Assembly (NCBI GenBank): GCA_965221635.1
Contig: OZ244902.1
Location: forward strand, 2,914,001 to 2,978,000
DNA: 64,000 nt
DNA from: JAAXHB01 sp965221635
GTDB lineage: Bacteria; Actinomycetota; Acidimicrobiia; Acidimicrobiales; Aldehydirespiratoraceae
Direction: 5' to 3'
Shown: piece by piece, positions 1-11,147 of the stretch
Position numbering within the stretch: the first letter of the stretch is position 1
Layout of the letters: each line of letters opens with the position of its first letter
The notes under the pieces: model-generated
Told to the model about the DNA's origin: nothing
Database searches by the model: none
The model's input: only the letters and a program-made list of their open reading frames with translations
Position numbers and translations under genes: made by a program

Positions 1-97
1 ACCGGCTGAGTTCCTGACCTGCTGAGCGCCACGGTTCTCGCGTTTGCCCGCCCACGGCCCACATGGCGCACCCGCGGCGCCAACGGGGCGGGCCCGG

Positions 98-1651
98 CTA
101 GCGCACACGCACCCCCACCCAGCGCAGGTAGGGCGCCACCATCAACAAGATGGTCATGATCTCGAGGCGGCCCACCACCATCAGCAACGCCAGAACCAGC
201 CGGGCGGGCTGGCTGAACTCAGCCGCCCAGTTTCCCGTGGGCCCGGCGGCGCCCAGAGCCGGGCCCATGTTGCCGAGCGCGGACACGGTTCCGCCCAGGG
301 AGGTCTCCAGGTCCGAGCCGAGCGCGGTGATCACGAGGATTCCGGCCACCGCCAAAAGCACGTACAACATGAAGAACCCCACCATGCGCGACACGATCGC
401 CTCGGGCACCGTGGAACGTCCCAACCGCACCGGCAGAACAGCCCGGGAGTGTTGAACTCGCCGCACCGAACGCAACGTGACAATGCCCAGCACCTGCATT
501 CGCATCACCTTGATCCCCCCCGCGGTGGATCCGGTGCAGCCCCCCACCACCATCAAGAACAGCAGCACGAACTGCGCACCTGACGCCCAGGTGACGTAAT
601 CGCCGACCGACCCGGGGCCGGTGGCGTTGCCGTAGCCGGTGCTGGTGCCCAACGACACGGCGTTGAACACCCCGACACGCAGCGCCGTGCTCAAGGCGAG
701 GCCGTCCTGCAGCCAGTGCAACAGCACCACCGCGGCGGATGCCCCCACCAGCACACCCACATACGACCGGAATTCGCTGTCGCGCCAGTAGGCGCCGGGA
801 GCGCCGGTGAGGATGCGCCAGTGCAGCGCGAAATTGGCCCCGCCGCACACCATAAACACGATCAGCACCGCTTCGATCAGCGGACTGTCGAAGTAGCCCA
901 CCGATTCCGGATACGGCGAGAATCCGCCGGTTGAGGCAACGGTGAGCGCGTGCGCGACCGCGTCGTACAGCGTCGGCCCGGGGGCGATCCAAAGAACCAA
1001 CGCGGCGGACGCCGTGAGACCGATGTACACCCACCACAGCCTGCGGGCCGTTTCGCGCACCCTTGGGGTGAGACGATCCGATGAGGGGCCCGGCGCCTCG
1101 GCCGCGATCAGGTCGAGCCCGCCCACACCCAAAAACGGCAGCACGGCAACGGCGAGAACAACCACACCCATGCCTCCGAACCACTGTGTGAGCTGGCGGT
1201 ACATCAGCATTCCCCGGCCGGGGCGTTCGAAGTCCACCATCACCGTGGATCCGCTGGCCGAGAACCCGGAGGCCGACTCGAAGAGGCTGTCCACCACCTG
1301 CTCGATGAAGTCCACCGCTCCGGTGGCGAAGGTGCCCGCCACCACGTAGGGCGCGGCGCCCACAACGGTGGTGATCATCCATGCCCAGCCGACGGTGGTG
1401 AACACCTCGCTCTTGCGTGGCTCGCCGGACTCGGTGAACCGCCACAGCAACAGGCCCACCCCGCCCGCGGCGATTCCGCAAACGGCCAAAGCGGCCGTGT
1501 CGTCGTTGGAGGTCACCAACTCCAACAGCGCGCAGGCCAGCATTCCCGCCGCCACCGCTGCCACCGAGATTCCACAAACGTGCAAAGTGGTGGACTCGTG
1601 GCGAAAGCCTCGCCGCCTCAGCCGCTTGGTGACGACATCGGTGTTATCCAT
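98..1651 (-). CDS. trkH: TrkH-family potassium uptake channel subunit (copy 1)
   Basis: Integral membrane K+ channel subunit that works with a TrkA-type regulator to import potassium. About 517 residues with many hydrophobic segments. The four filter loops of the superfamily are visible: GFSASGST (filter Gly near residue 134), ASTGGFSP (near 240), STGYGN and LGNMGPALG. An ATG at 1651 is chosen because it overlaps the stop of the upstream trkH copy by 8 bases (ATGGATAA), a coupled-translation arrangement; the open frame extends further upstream only as low-complexity Arg/Thr/Ala-rich sequence. It is the last gene of trkA-trkH-trkH, read leftward. All four filter glycines are present, so this copy looks conduction-competent. 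Family assignment is firm; ion selectivity is inferred from the family. Confidence 0.93.
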   Translation of the reverse strand: MDNTDVVTKRLRRRGFRHESTTLHVCGISVAAVAAGMLACALLELVTSNDDTAALAVCGIAAGGVGLLLWRFTESGEPRKSEVFTTVGWAWMITTVVGAAPYVVAGTFATGAVDFIEQVVDSLFESASGFSASGSTVMVDFERPGRGMLMYRQLTQWFGGMGVVVLAVAVLPFLGVGGLDLIAAEAPGPSSDRLTPRVRETARRLWWVYIGLTASAALVLWIAPGPTLYDAVAHALTVASTGGFSPYPESVGYFDSPLIEAVLIVFMVCGGANFALHWRILTGAPGAYWRDSEFRSYVGVLVGASAAVVLLHWLQDGLALSTALRVGVFNAVSLGTSTGYGNATGPGSVGDYVTWASGAQFVLLFLMVVGGCTGSTAGGIKVMRMQVLGIVTLRSVRRVQHSRAVLPVRLGRSTVPEAIVSRMVGFFMLYVLLAVAGILVITALGSDLETSLGGTVSALGNMGPALGAAGPTGNWAAEFSQPARLVLALLMVVGRLEIMTILLMVAPYLRWVGVRVR

Positions 1652-3461
1652 GGCCCCCGCCCACCTGTTGAGCCTTGGGGCGGTTCGTGTCACCGCCGTC
1701 CGCCCTGTCGCCTGCCCCGCCGCCCGCAGAGCCCGACCGGTCGGCGCCGACCTGTGCCTCGGTGGGGCCCGCGTTGTTGGGGGTGTCGCCGTTGGCGCCG
1801 ACACGTTCCTGGGGTTCGTTGTGGGTGCGGCGCGACCGCATCGATCTCAGGCGATGCGCCAGGTCGAGTCGGCGGGTCAACAGCCAGCCCAAGTGGCGAA
1901 GGCGGCGCAAGGCCATGCGTCGGCCACTCAGCAGCAGTCCCAGCATCGCCAACAGTGGCAGGATCGCCACCCGGCCTGCGAGCATCAGCGGAACGAGCGT
2001 GAGTCGGCTCGCCCGGCCAACTCCGTCGAGTTGGCCGAACGCCCCGATCTCCCCCGCGGCGGGGCCCAGTGTGGAAACCGCGCTCACCGAAGCCCAAAGG
2101 CTGTCGCTCACCGACAGTCCGGCGATGCCCAATGCCACCGCGCCCACACAGATCACACCAACATGGGTGATCACGTAGCTGCCCACCCGTTCCAGGGTTC
2201 GCTCGTCCACCGGGCGGCCGTCGCGTCGCACGTGCACCACTGCGTGGGGGTTGATCTGCAGGCGCAGCTCGCGGGTGGCGTAACCGATCAGCATCCGGGC
2301 TCGCACCACGCGAACTCCACCACCGGCGGATCCCAGCATCGCCCCCACCGCCGCGGCGATCACCAGGATGTCAACGTCCACCAACGGCCACGCCGTCCAG
2401 TCGGTGATGGCGAAGCCGGTGGTGCTCAGCATCGACACCGCGCCGAACGCGGCCGAGGCGGGGCTCACATCGGAGGTGACCACGATCACCGCCACCATGG
2501 CGGCCAGAACGAACAGGTACGTGTGCAGCTCCTGGGAACGCAACAGTGGACGCACCCTGCCCCGAGCGATCCACCACAACACGAAGATCCCACCGCCCGC
2601 AAGCAGCATTCCCACGCCCGCCACCGCGGCGGGGCCCGCTCCGAACGATGAGAGCGAATCCGCGCGAGGTGAGAAACCGCCCGTGGAGGCGGTGCCCATC
2701 CCCACCACGGTCGCGTCGAGCGCCCCGAGACCAACCAGGCCGTAAGCGCACACGCACGCCACGGTGAATCCCGCATACAACCAAAGCACCCGCCGCGTTC
2801 CCACCGAGGCGTTGGGCACCAGGTCGTAACCCTGGCTCGCCGACGAGTAGGCCAGCAAGGCGTTGGAACGCAACGCCGCGGGCAGCCCGATCACCGCGGC
2901 GACGATCGCCACCAGGCCACCCACCCAACTCGTGGCCGCCCGCCACAACAGCAAACTGCGCGACGCCTCGGAGGTGTCGATCAGGGTGAGCGCGGTGGTG
3001 GTGAACCCTGCCACGGACTCCACCACGGCGTCCTCGAGTGCGTCAAGCGCGCCGGTCAGCACGTACACCACCGCGCCGAGGGCGCAAATCCACGCCCAGA
3101 TCACGCCTATGCCCACGATCACGTGGCGCGAGCTGGTGTGCGCCGGGCGATCCACGCGGCGCCCCGCCGTGGCCGCGCCCAATGCGAGCAGCGCCCCGAC
3201 CGCCACGAAACGCAATGCCTGCGAAGTGTTGTCGGTGACCCCCACAAGGCCGCTCACCAGCGCCGCCACACCAACCATCACCGTGGCGTCAAGGAGGTTG
3301 GCCAGCGTCCACGACGACATTCGCAGAGACGGTTCGCGCCGCCGCGAGGGCTGGTGGGCGCGCCCCGGACCCGGGGGCGCCTTGCGCCTGGATTTGCGGA
3401 CGCGAAGGCCTCTGGAGAAGCGGATGTGGGAGTGGGCCACCACGCGGCTCAAACGCCGCAC
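1644..3461 (-). CDS. TrkH-like potassium channel subunit (copy 2, atypical filter, C-terminal tail)
   Basis: Second TrkH-family membrane protein, 605 residues. Filter loops: GFTTTALT (residues about 152-159), ASTGGFSP, STTGFA and STLGPAAG. Aligned with its neighbour, Ala157 (codon 2991-2993) stands where the first filter loop normally has Gly. It also carries a basic N-terminus of about 45 residues and a hydrophilic C-terminal tail of about 85 residues rich in Gly, Asp and Arg that copy 1 lacks. The GTG start at 3461 is preceded by GGAAG six bases upstream and overlaps the trkA stop by 13 bases. The downstream trkH start lies inside its last codons. It may be a degenerate, regulatory or heteromeric partner of copy 1; that role is inference. 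Confidence 0.9.
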   Translation of the reverse strand: MRRLSRVVAHSHIRFSRGLRVRKSRRKAPPGPGRAHQPSRRREPSLRMSSWTLANLLDATVMVGVAALVSGLVGVTDNTSQALRFVAVGALLALGAATAGRRVDRPAHTSSRHVIVGIGVIWAWICALGAVVYVLTGALDALEDAVVESVAGFTTTALTLIDTSEASRSLLLWRAATSWVGGLVAIVAAVIGLPAALRSNALLAYSSASQGYDLVPNASVGTRRVLWLYAGFTVACVCAYGLVGLGALDATVVGMGTASTGGFSPRADSLSSFGAGPAAVAGVGMLLAGGGIFVLWWIARGRVRPLLRSQELHTYLFVLAAMVAVIVVTSDVSPASAAFGAVSMLSTTGFAITDWTAWPLVDVDILVIAAAVGAMLGSAGGGVRVVRARMLIGYATRELRLQINPHAVVHVRRDGRPVDERTLERVGSYVITHVGVICVGAVALGIAGLSVSDSLWASVSAVSTLGPAAGEIGAFGQLDGVGRASRLTLVPLMLAGRVAILPLLAMLGLLLSGRRMALRRLRHLGWLLTRRLDLAHRLRSMRSRRTHNEPQERVGANGDTPNNAGPTEAQVGADRSGSAGGGAGDRADGGDTNRPKAQQVGGGHG

Positions 3462-4804
3462 GTGAGCTTCCGGTTCACCTCGTCGACCGATTCGGGCATG
3501 GCGAAGGCCACCACATGATCGCGGCCTCGAAGCCTGCTGTTGCCACGCGCGATGCGGGTTTTGCCGTCACGCACGATGGCGCCTATCAGAACGTCCTTGG
3601 GCAGGTGAAGCTCCTTCACCGTGGCGCCGTCGGCGGGGCTGTCGTCGGCCACCTCCAGCTCGAGCACTTCGGCCTCGGTCTGCAGGAACGTGGCCACCGC
3701 GGCCACGTCGCCGCGCACGAAGCGCAGCACGCCGTTGGCGGTGGAGGTGCGCGGCGACATGGCCACGTCCACCCCGGCCGAGCGCAACAAGGGCAGCAAC
3801 GCCAGCTTGTGAACCACGGCGATGGTCTCTCTCACACCTGCGGCCTTGGCGTACAGGCACGCCAGGATGTTGGACTCGTCCTCGCCGGTGAGTGCGGCCA
3901 CCACGTCAAAAGTGCCCAGTTCGGCCTCTTCGAGCAGGTCGGCGTCGGTTATCTCGCCCTGCATGATCAAGGCGTCGTGTAGTTGCTCCGCCAGTTGCTG
4001 CGCCCGCAGCGGGTCGCGTTCCACGATCTGCACATCGGTGCCTCGGCCTGCCAGGCGGCGGGCCAGCAACTCGGCGGTGCGTCCCCCGCCCAGAAGCAGA
4101 ATCCGGCGGGTGCTCATCTTGGAAAGGCCCAGCAGTTTGGTCATGCGCCGACGGAACTGACGCTTGCACGCCACCCGCACCAGGTCGCCTTTGAGCAGTG
4201 TTGTCTGCTTGTCGCGGGGGATGATGGTCTCGGGCCCCCGCGAGATCGATCCCACGATGAAGTCCCAGTCGGGTTCGAAATCGGTGGCCAGGTCCGACAG
4301 GGTGCGGCCCACCAGCGGCGACTTGTCGCTAAGGCGCGCCCCGATCACGATCGCCTCGCCGTGGGCCATGATGTTGATCTCCGACGCGCCCGGGTAGTCC
4401 AGAAGGTTGAGGATGCGTTCGGCCGTTTCGCTGTCAGGGTCGATCACCAGGTCGGCGCCGAAAGCGTCGCGCACCTTGGCCGCGGCCCTGCTGCGAAGCT
4501 CCGAAGACTCGATGCGCACGATCGTGCTCTTCACGCCTTGCTGTTTGGCGATCAGCGAGGTCATCATGTTCACCTCGTCGGAGCTGGTGACCGACACCAC
4601 AAGTTCGCAGTCCTCCAGCCCGGCCTCGGCGAGCACGCTGGGATGGGTTCCGCTGCCGGCAACGGCCAGCACGTCGAACTGCGCGCCCACTGCCCGAACC
4701 CGGTTGAGGTCCACATCCACCACCGAAACGTCGTGGCCTTCGCGGCTGAGCCTGTCCGCCACGTAGGACCCCACCTCTCCGGCGCCCACCACGATGATCT
4801 TCAC
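3449..4804 (-). CDS. trkA: Trk system potassium uptake regulator TrkA
   Basis: Cytosolic gating subunit of the Trk K+ system, with two RCK modules that bind nucleotides and control the TrkH pore. About 451 residues: the first Rossmann motif GAGEVGSYVA is at the very N-terminus, an RCK_C region lies around 140-220, a second nucleotide-binding motif GGGRTAELLA is near 240, and a second RCK_C domain ends the protein. The GTG at 4804 gives the usual family N-terminus (VKIIVVGAGEVG) and has CAGG just upstream; an in-frame start at 4825 would add seven residues. First gene of the trkA-trkH-trkH operon, overlapping the next gene by 13 bases. Confidence 0.95.
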   Translation of the reverse strand: MKIIVVGAGEVGSYVADRLSREGHDVSVVDVDLNRVRAVGAQFDVLAVAGSGTHPSVLAEAGLEDCELVVSVTSSDEVNMMTSLIAKQQGVKSTIVRIESSELRSRAAAKVRDAFGADLVIDPDSETAERILNLLDYPGASEINIMAHGEAIVIGARLSDKSPLVGRTLSDLATDFEPDWDFIVGSISRGPETIIPRDKQTTLLKGDLVRVACKRQFRRRMTKLLGLSKMSTRRILLLGGGRTAELLARRLAGRGTDVQIVERDPLRAQQLAEQLHDALIMQGEITDADLLEEAELGTFDVVAALTGEDESNILACLYAKAAGVRETIAVVHKLALLPLLRSAGVDVAMSPRTSTANGVLRFVRGDVAAVATFLQTEAEVLELEVADDSPADGATVKELHLPKDVLIGAIVRDGKTRIARGNSRLRGRDHVVAFAMPESVDEVNRKLTCGV

Positions 4805-4919
4805 GTGCCTGTTTCTACCAGCCACCGTTGGCCGGGTCAGCGCACCTGCGCGCCTCAGCGAGGCAGGTCTCGCTCATGCCAACAGCTCGCGCCGATGTTG
4901 GCCCGCGCCCGGCGGCGCC

Positions 4920-5690
4920 TCAGCAAAGGCCGGGGCCGTCCCCTGACTTTGCTCGGAAGATCGCGGTGTCGGTGACGACCATGTCCAAGGCCACGTCCCA
5001 GGACTCCACCGGCACCTGTGGCACCTGCTGGAAGGCGTGGGCCACCCCGATCGTCACCGGCAGGCGGTCCGCCCGGGGTTGGGTTCCACCCCGACCACGA
5101 GACCGTCCGGTGGGGTCGGTGCCGGCCGAGTGCCCCAGGTTCCCCAGAGCCCTGTCGTAGAAGCCGCCTCCCTGGCCGAGGCGTCGACAGCGCTGGTCGA
5201 AGGCCACAAGCGGCATCAGCACCACGTCGTGATCCGCCAGCGCGACGACGTTGCCGTCCACGGGTTCGGGGATCGAGAACGAGCCCGGCTCGAAACGCTG
5301 ACCGTCGAAGCACTCAACAAACTCGAGGTCGAGGCCGCGCACTCGTGGCAGCGTGAACGTGACCCGAAGCCCCGAGTCGAAAAGCGCGTCCAGGCACAGC
5401 TCACCACGCACGGCCCGGTACGCCGCCACCCGTCTTGCCGAGGAGATCACGCCGAGCGATTCCAGGCGCCGCGACACGGCCGCCCCCGCCGCGGTCACCT
5501 GTTGGGGGCTGAGTTCTGCGCGCCTGGCCCGCATCTCGGCGCGGATCTCCGTCTTGGTGGAACTGTTCGACGCCTGGCGCCCATCGGGCCCGCCCGAGGC
5601 CGGCCTGTCACCGGTCACGGCCGGTGCTCCATTCTCCGCCGGCACGCGGTGATCGAGCGACCTTCGCCACCTGGCGGGCATGTCCCGCAA
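4920..5690 (-). CDS. 5-formyltetrahydrofolate cyclo-ligase family protein
   Basis: Converts 5-formyl-THF to 5,10-methenyl-THF with ATP, returning the storage folate to the one-carbon pool. The family signature is seen as VAFDQRCRRLGQGGGFYDR in the C-terminal half (catalytic Gly-rich ATP/folate loop). The N-terminal lysine/arginine-rich helix typical of the family begins near residue 45 (TKTEIRAEMRARRAEL), so the first 40 or so residues are probably not translated or are a lineage extension. The TTG at 5690 and the ATG at 5681 are both possible starts and neither has a clear ribosome site. An insert rich in Gly/Arg/Thr follows the signature. Upstream DNA (5694-5750) is a 19-bp tandem array. 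Confidence 0.88.
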   Translation of the reverse strand: MRDMPARWRRSLDHRVPAENGAPAVTGDRPASGGPDGRQASNSSTKTEIRAEMRARRAELSPQQVTAAGAAVSRRLESLGVISSARRVAAYRAVRGELCLDALFDSGLRVTFTLPRVRGLDLEFVECFDGQRFEPGSFSIPEPVDGNVVALADHDVVLMPLVAFDQRCRRLGQGGGFYDRALGNLGHSAGTDPTGRSRGRGGTQPRADRLPVTIGVAHAFQQVPQVPVESWDVALDMVVTDTAIFRAKSGDGPGLC

Positions 5691-5693
5691 GCC

Positions 5694-5750
5694 AGGCAGG
5701 GCTTGTCCCAGAAGTCAGGGCTTGTCCCAGGAGGCCGGGGTTGTTCCAGG
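5694..5750. repeat. 19-bp tandem array, 3 units
   Basis: Units start at 5694, 5713 and 5732, with shared core AGGGCTTGTCCCAG. A fourth, more degenerate unit may sit just to the left, inside the start region of the cyclo-ligase gene. The array lies in the divergent intergenic region between that gene and hppA. No spacers are present, so this is a simple tandem array. Confidence 0.9.
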
Positions 5751-5869
5751 GGGTGGAGCCACAACGCTAGGGTAAGGCAGTCCTTTTTCACCTTGGCTGA
5801 TCGGCGGCTTCGGTTTGTCCCGGATCTTCCGATCAGTGGTCCCGAGTCGGAAATCACAGTTCCAAATCC

Positions 5870-5915
5870 GCGAGTTGCCCAATCCGCGAGTGGCACAGCC
5901 GCGAGTGGCACAGCC
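5870..5915. repeat. 15/16-bp tandem array in the hppA leader, 3 units
   Basis: Units begin with GCGAG at 5870, 5886 and 5901, and a partial fourth starts at 5916. The last two full units are identical (GCGAGTGGCACAGCC). The array ends about 40 bases before the hppA start codon, within the probable leader. Confidence 0.9.
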
Positions 5916-5957
5916 GCGAATCGGGATCGTCTCTCAACCCACAACCAGGAGTCATCC

Positions 5958-8066
<2,109 letters not shown>

Positions 8067-8071
8067 CCCTT

Positions 8072-8101
8072 CGGCGTTCAGCCCGTCAGCGTTCAGCCAG
8101 T
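8072..8101. repeat. 15-bp tandem pair at convergent gene ends
   Basis: Units 8072-8086 and 8087-8101 share the core GCGTTCAGCC. They lie between the hppA stop and the stop of the convergent PP2C gene, and the second unit covers the PP2C stop codon. Confidence 0.8.
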
Positions 8102-8926
8102 CAGCACAGCCACCGCCGCGGTGGCGTTGTCTGTTCCGGGCCCTCCCGCAACGACGGCGTCGCGTGTGACACGCCTGGCGATCGCCTCGGCGTTGTCGCC
8201 CGCAAGGGCGCGCACACGCGCAACGTGGCGGGCGAAGGCGTCGTCATCTTCGGCTCCGAGCCGCACCCAGGTGCCATCGGTGGCGCAAACCACCACCACT
8301 CCCGACCGATCCGCAGGCAGCACCACCTCGGTGACGTCGGGGGCGGTGAAGGGAAAGTCACCGAGACATTTGGACAGGTACCCCTCGCGGGTGTTGTGCG
8401 GCTCGGAGGCGAACAGCAACTCGCCGTCGGGGGCCATCACGTAGGCGCGACTGTCGCCCAGGTTCGCCACCCACAACGAACCGTCGCCAAGACCCGCAGC
8501 CACCGTGAGCGTCGTCGCGGGTTGCAACGGCTGATACAAGGCGCTGGCGCGTGACAGTCCCCTGCTGTGAGACCGCAGCAGCTCAACCCGATCGAACGCC
8601 TCCCGGAACAAGTCGGTGAAGCCTTCGCCCTCGGCGCCGAACCGGCCTTGTTGATCGAGGTTGTAGTCGTCGACCGCGGAGATCGCAGCGTGTGACGCGT
8701 CGGCGCCGCGAGGGTGCCCTCCCAGTCCGTCGGCGACCGCCACCAGCCAGGCCTGTTCGCCGGCTGCGTCGGGCTCTCTGGCGTTGGCGTGACGGTGCCT
8801 TACGGTGAAGGAATCCTCGTTGCGACGCCGATCACCCACCTCGGAGTGACCCCCCAACAGCACCGTCGCCGGCACCGAGGAACCGTCGGCGCCCTCGTCG
8901 GCGGAGGCTTGTGGGTCGGGGGTCAC
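8093..8926 (-). CDS. PP2C-family serine/threonine protein phosphatase
   Basis: Metal-dependent phosphatase that removes phosphate from Ser/Thr residues, usually opposing Hanks-type kinases. 277 residues. The metal-binding motifs are in order: GDRRRNEDSF near residue 31, VADGLGGH near 66, GDSRAYV near 157 and GTDNATA near the C-terminus. GTG start at 8926. No transmembrane segment or partner kinase is adjacent, so substrates are unknown. Its 3' end converges on hppA. Confidence 0.9.
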   Translation of the reverse strand: MTPDPQASADEGADGSSVPATVLLGGHSEVGDRRRNEDSFTVRHRHANAREPDAAGEQAWLVAVADGLGGHPRGADASHAAISAVDDYNLDQQGRFGAEGEGFTDLFREAFDRVELLRSHSRGLSRASALYQPLQPATTLTVAAGLGDGSLWVANLGDSRAYVMAPDGELLFASEPHNTREGYLSKCLGDFPFTAPDVTEVVLPADRSGVVVVCATDGTWVRLGAEDDDAFARHVARVRALAGDNAEAIARRVTRDAVVAGGPGTDNATAAVAVLTG

Positions 8927-9022
8927 CGATTCACCTCAAGCCCCGGCGCCGGCGCCGACCACGTGTGGCGCTTCGCGGGGCAGTCTGGTTGGTGGGCCGC
9001 GCACTGTTGCACAGCGAATTGT

Positions 9023-9886
9023 CTACCTGGTGGTGGGGCCCAACCTGGACAAGACCATGGCCGCCACCCGATGACCCGCGTCCACCGCGGCGCGCCCGCC
9101 GGCGCCGGTCGCTCGTGACATCAGGTACCCGGCGATGAATCCGTCCTCGGCGCCGGTGCGGTCCACCACCACGGGGGGCGCCACCACCGGAACAGCAGAG
9201 AACGAAATCTGCCCGTCTCCTTCGATGGCGACGATCACGGTCTGGCGCGGGTGCCGCACCACGGTGGTGGCCGCGCCCCCCACCGGCTGACGGGGGCCCA
9301 GCCCGAGAGCCTCATGATCGCGGGCGGTCAAAATGATCGCGTCGGGACGCAGCGTCTCCATCAGAAACAGGAACGCCTCCGCGCCGTAAATTGCCACCTC
9401 CTCGGCGGAGAATCCGCCGATCGTGGCAGGCACCCGGCGCTCGGCCGCGTCGGACAGCATCTGCTGGACGCACTCGGCCATCGGGTCGGCCATCAGCGAC
9501 CTCGCCGGCACGAAGACCTGTCTTGTGCCGGCCAGCAGCGCCGTGTCGATGGCCGCCAGCGAGGCCGCAACGCCACGATCCACCAACACCGTGCGGTACC
9601 CGTCCTGGATCAGGTTCAACGTGGCCCCGGTGACGCCGTGGGGCTTCACGGCCACGTCCACGCCGCGGTCGGCGAGATCGGCAACCAGGGCCCGTCCGAT
9701 GGCATCCGCGCCCACCAGGCCCACGAATCGGGCTGCGCCGCCCCGCTCACAGGTGATGGCCGCCACATTGGCCGCCGATCCGCCGCGCACTCGCACGGTG
9801 CGCACCTCCGCGGTGGCGCCCCGACGCAGGTCGTCGGTAAGCTCCACCACGAGTTCCTCGACGAGATCTCCAACGGTGAGCAGCAT
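9023..9886 (-). CDS. PfkB-family carbohydrate/nucleoside kinase
   Basis: Ribokinase-fold kinase that phosphorylates a sugar or nucleoside hydroxyl. 287 residues. PfkB signature 1 is seen as RGGSAANVA with the downstream FVGLVGADAIG. Signature 2 is DRTGAEDGFIAGYL near residue 240, including the catalytic Asp of the T-G-A-x-D motif. Substrate cannot be told from the motifs. It lies between the PP2C gene and a divergent menB with no operon partner on the same strand within 90 bases. Confidence 0.88.
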   Translation of the reverse strand: MLLTVGDLVEELVVELTDDLRRGATAEVRTVRVRGGSAANVAAITCERGGAARFVGLVGADAIGRALVADLADRGVDVAVKPHGVTGATLNLIQDGYRTVLVDRGVAASLAAIDTALLAGTRQVFVPARSLMADPMAECVQQMLSDAAERRVPATIGGFSAEEVAIYGAEAFLFLMETLRPDAIILTARDHEALGLGPRQPVGGAATTVVRHPRQTVIVAIEGDGQISFSAVPVVAPPVVVDRTGAEDGFIAGYLMSRATGAGGRAAVDAGHRVAAMVLSRLGPTTR

Positions 9887-10090
9887 CAGATGTCCATGTG
9901 TGGCTGTTGCGGGCGTCCGGGCGGATACGGGCGCCTCTGCTTGGGCGTTCGGCTCCTACAGTATTTGAGCGTCGCCGGCTGTGCCGAAGTCGGGCACGCC
10001 TGCGATGCGGGCGGGGCCTGTTCGCGCCCGGCCGGCGCAGCAGCGTGAACACCGCGTGCGTACCGACACCAACCAGAAGGCAGGCTCGCA

Positions 10091-11002
10091 ATGGGCAACA
10101 GCGTTTCGGAGATCTTCGACCCGCGCGCATGGAAAGCGGTGGAGGGATTCGAGAACCTCACCGACGTCACCTATCACCGTGCGGTGGATCAACCAACGGT
10201 GAGGGTGGCCTTCAACCGGCCCGAGGTTCGCAACGCCTTCCGCCCCCACACCGTGGACGAGCTGTACAGGTGCCTCGATCACGCGCGCATGACCTCCGAC
10301 GTTGGATGCGTGCTGCTCACAGGCAACGGCCCGTCACCCAAAGACGGCGGCTGGGCGTTCTGTTCGGGTGGCGATCAGCGCATCCGTGGCCGTGACGGCT
10401 ACCGCTACGCCGAGGGCGACACCAGCGCCACGATCGACCCTGCGCGCTCGGGACGCCTGCACATACTCGAGGTGCAACGGCTGATACGCATGATGCCCAA
10501 GGTGGTGGTGGCGGTGGTGTCGGGTTGGGCCGCCGGTGGCGGTCACAGCTTGCACGTGGTGGCCGACCTCACCCTCGCCAGCGCCGAACACGGACGCTTC
10601 AAGCAGACCGACACCGACGTGGCCAGCTTCGACGGCGGTTTCGGCTCGGCCTACCTCGCCCGGGAGGTGGGGCAGAAGTTCGCCCGTGAGATCTTCTTTC
10701 TGGGTCGCACCTACACGGCGCAGCAGGCACACCAGATGGGCGCGGTGAACGCCGTGGTGCCCCACGCGGAGCTTGAGGCCACCGCGCTGCAATGGGCCGC
10801 CGAAGTCAACTCCAAGAGCCCCACAGGTCAGCGCATGGCTAAGTTCGCGATGAACCTGATCGACGACGGTCTGATGGGCCAGCAGGTGTTTGCAGGTGAG
10901 GCAACCCGCCTCGCCTACATGACCGACGAAGCCCAGGAGGGCCGTGACGCCTTCCTCCAGAAGCGCAGCCCGGACTGGTCGGCCTTCCCGTGGCACTACT
11001 GA
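10091..11002 (+). CDS. menB: 1,4-dihydroxy-2-naphthoyl-CoA synthase
   Basis: Crotonase-fold enzyme that closes the second ring of the menaquinone precursor, turning o-succinylbenzoyl-CoA into DHNA-CoA. 303 residues. MenB-specific features are visible: FCSGGDQRIRG (oxyanion region), SGWAAGGGHSLH, and the block TDTDVASFDGGFGSAYLAR followed by VGQKFAREIFFLGR. The C-terminus KRSPDWSAFPWHY resembles the conserved MenB tail. A purine-rich AGAAGG lies about 10 bases before the ATG. menG and menA are elsewhere in the window (55776 and 57202), so the pathway genes are dispersed. Confidence 0.96.
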   Translation: MGNSVSEIFDPRAWKAVEGFENLTDVTYHRAVDQPTVRVAFNRPEVRNAFRPHTVDELYRCLDHARMTSDVGCVLLTGNGPSPKDGGWAFCSGGDQRIRGRDGYRYAEGDTSATIDPARSGRLHILEVQRLIRMMPKVVVAVVSGWAAGGGHSLHVVADLTLASAEHGRFKQTDTDVASFDGGFGSAYLAREVGQKFAREIFFLGRTYTAQQAHQMGAVNAVVPHAELEATALQWAAEVNSKSPTGQRMAKFAMNLIDDGLMGQQVFAGEATRLAYMTDEAQEGRDAFLQKRSPDWSAFPWHY

Positions 11003-11147
11003 GCAACCGGCGCCCTGCCGGGAGTGGCATCACCCCGAACCGGTTCCGGGGCCGCCATCGCCGTTGCGCGCCCAGGTCGCTGCCGGATCTCGGCGCTGAG
11101 TGGGTGCAGGATCTTGCCGCCGGGGGCAGCGCAACTATGGTGCGGTC

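Noticed and set aside
219..1577. Long antisense or alternate-frame ORFs in trkH, SNF2, oxidoreductase and his genes
   Set aside because: Typical high-GC shadow frames, rich in Arg, Gly, His and Pro, without domains or ribosome sites.
5037..5957. Open frame extending hppA about 300 codons upstream
   Set aside because: It is antisense to the folate cyclo-ligase gene and has no pyrophosphatase homology; the ATG at 5958 has a proper ribosome site and gives the family N-terminus.
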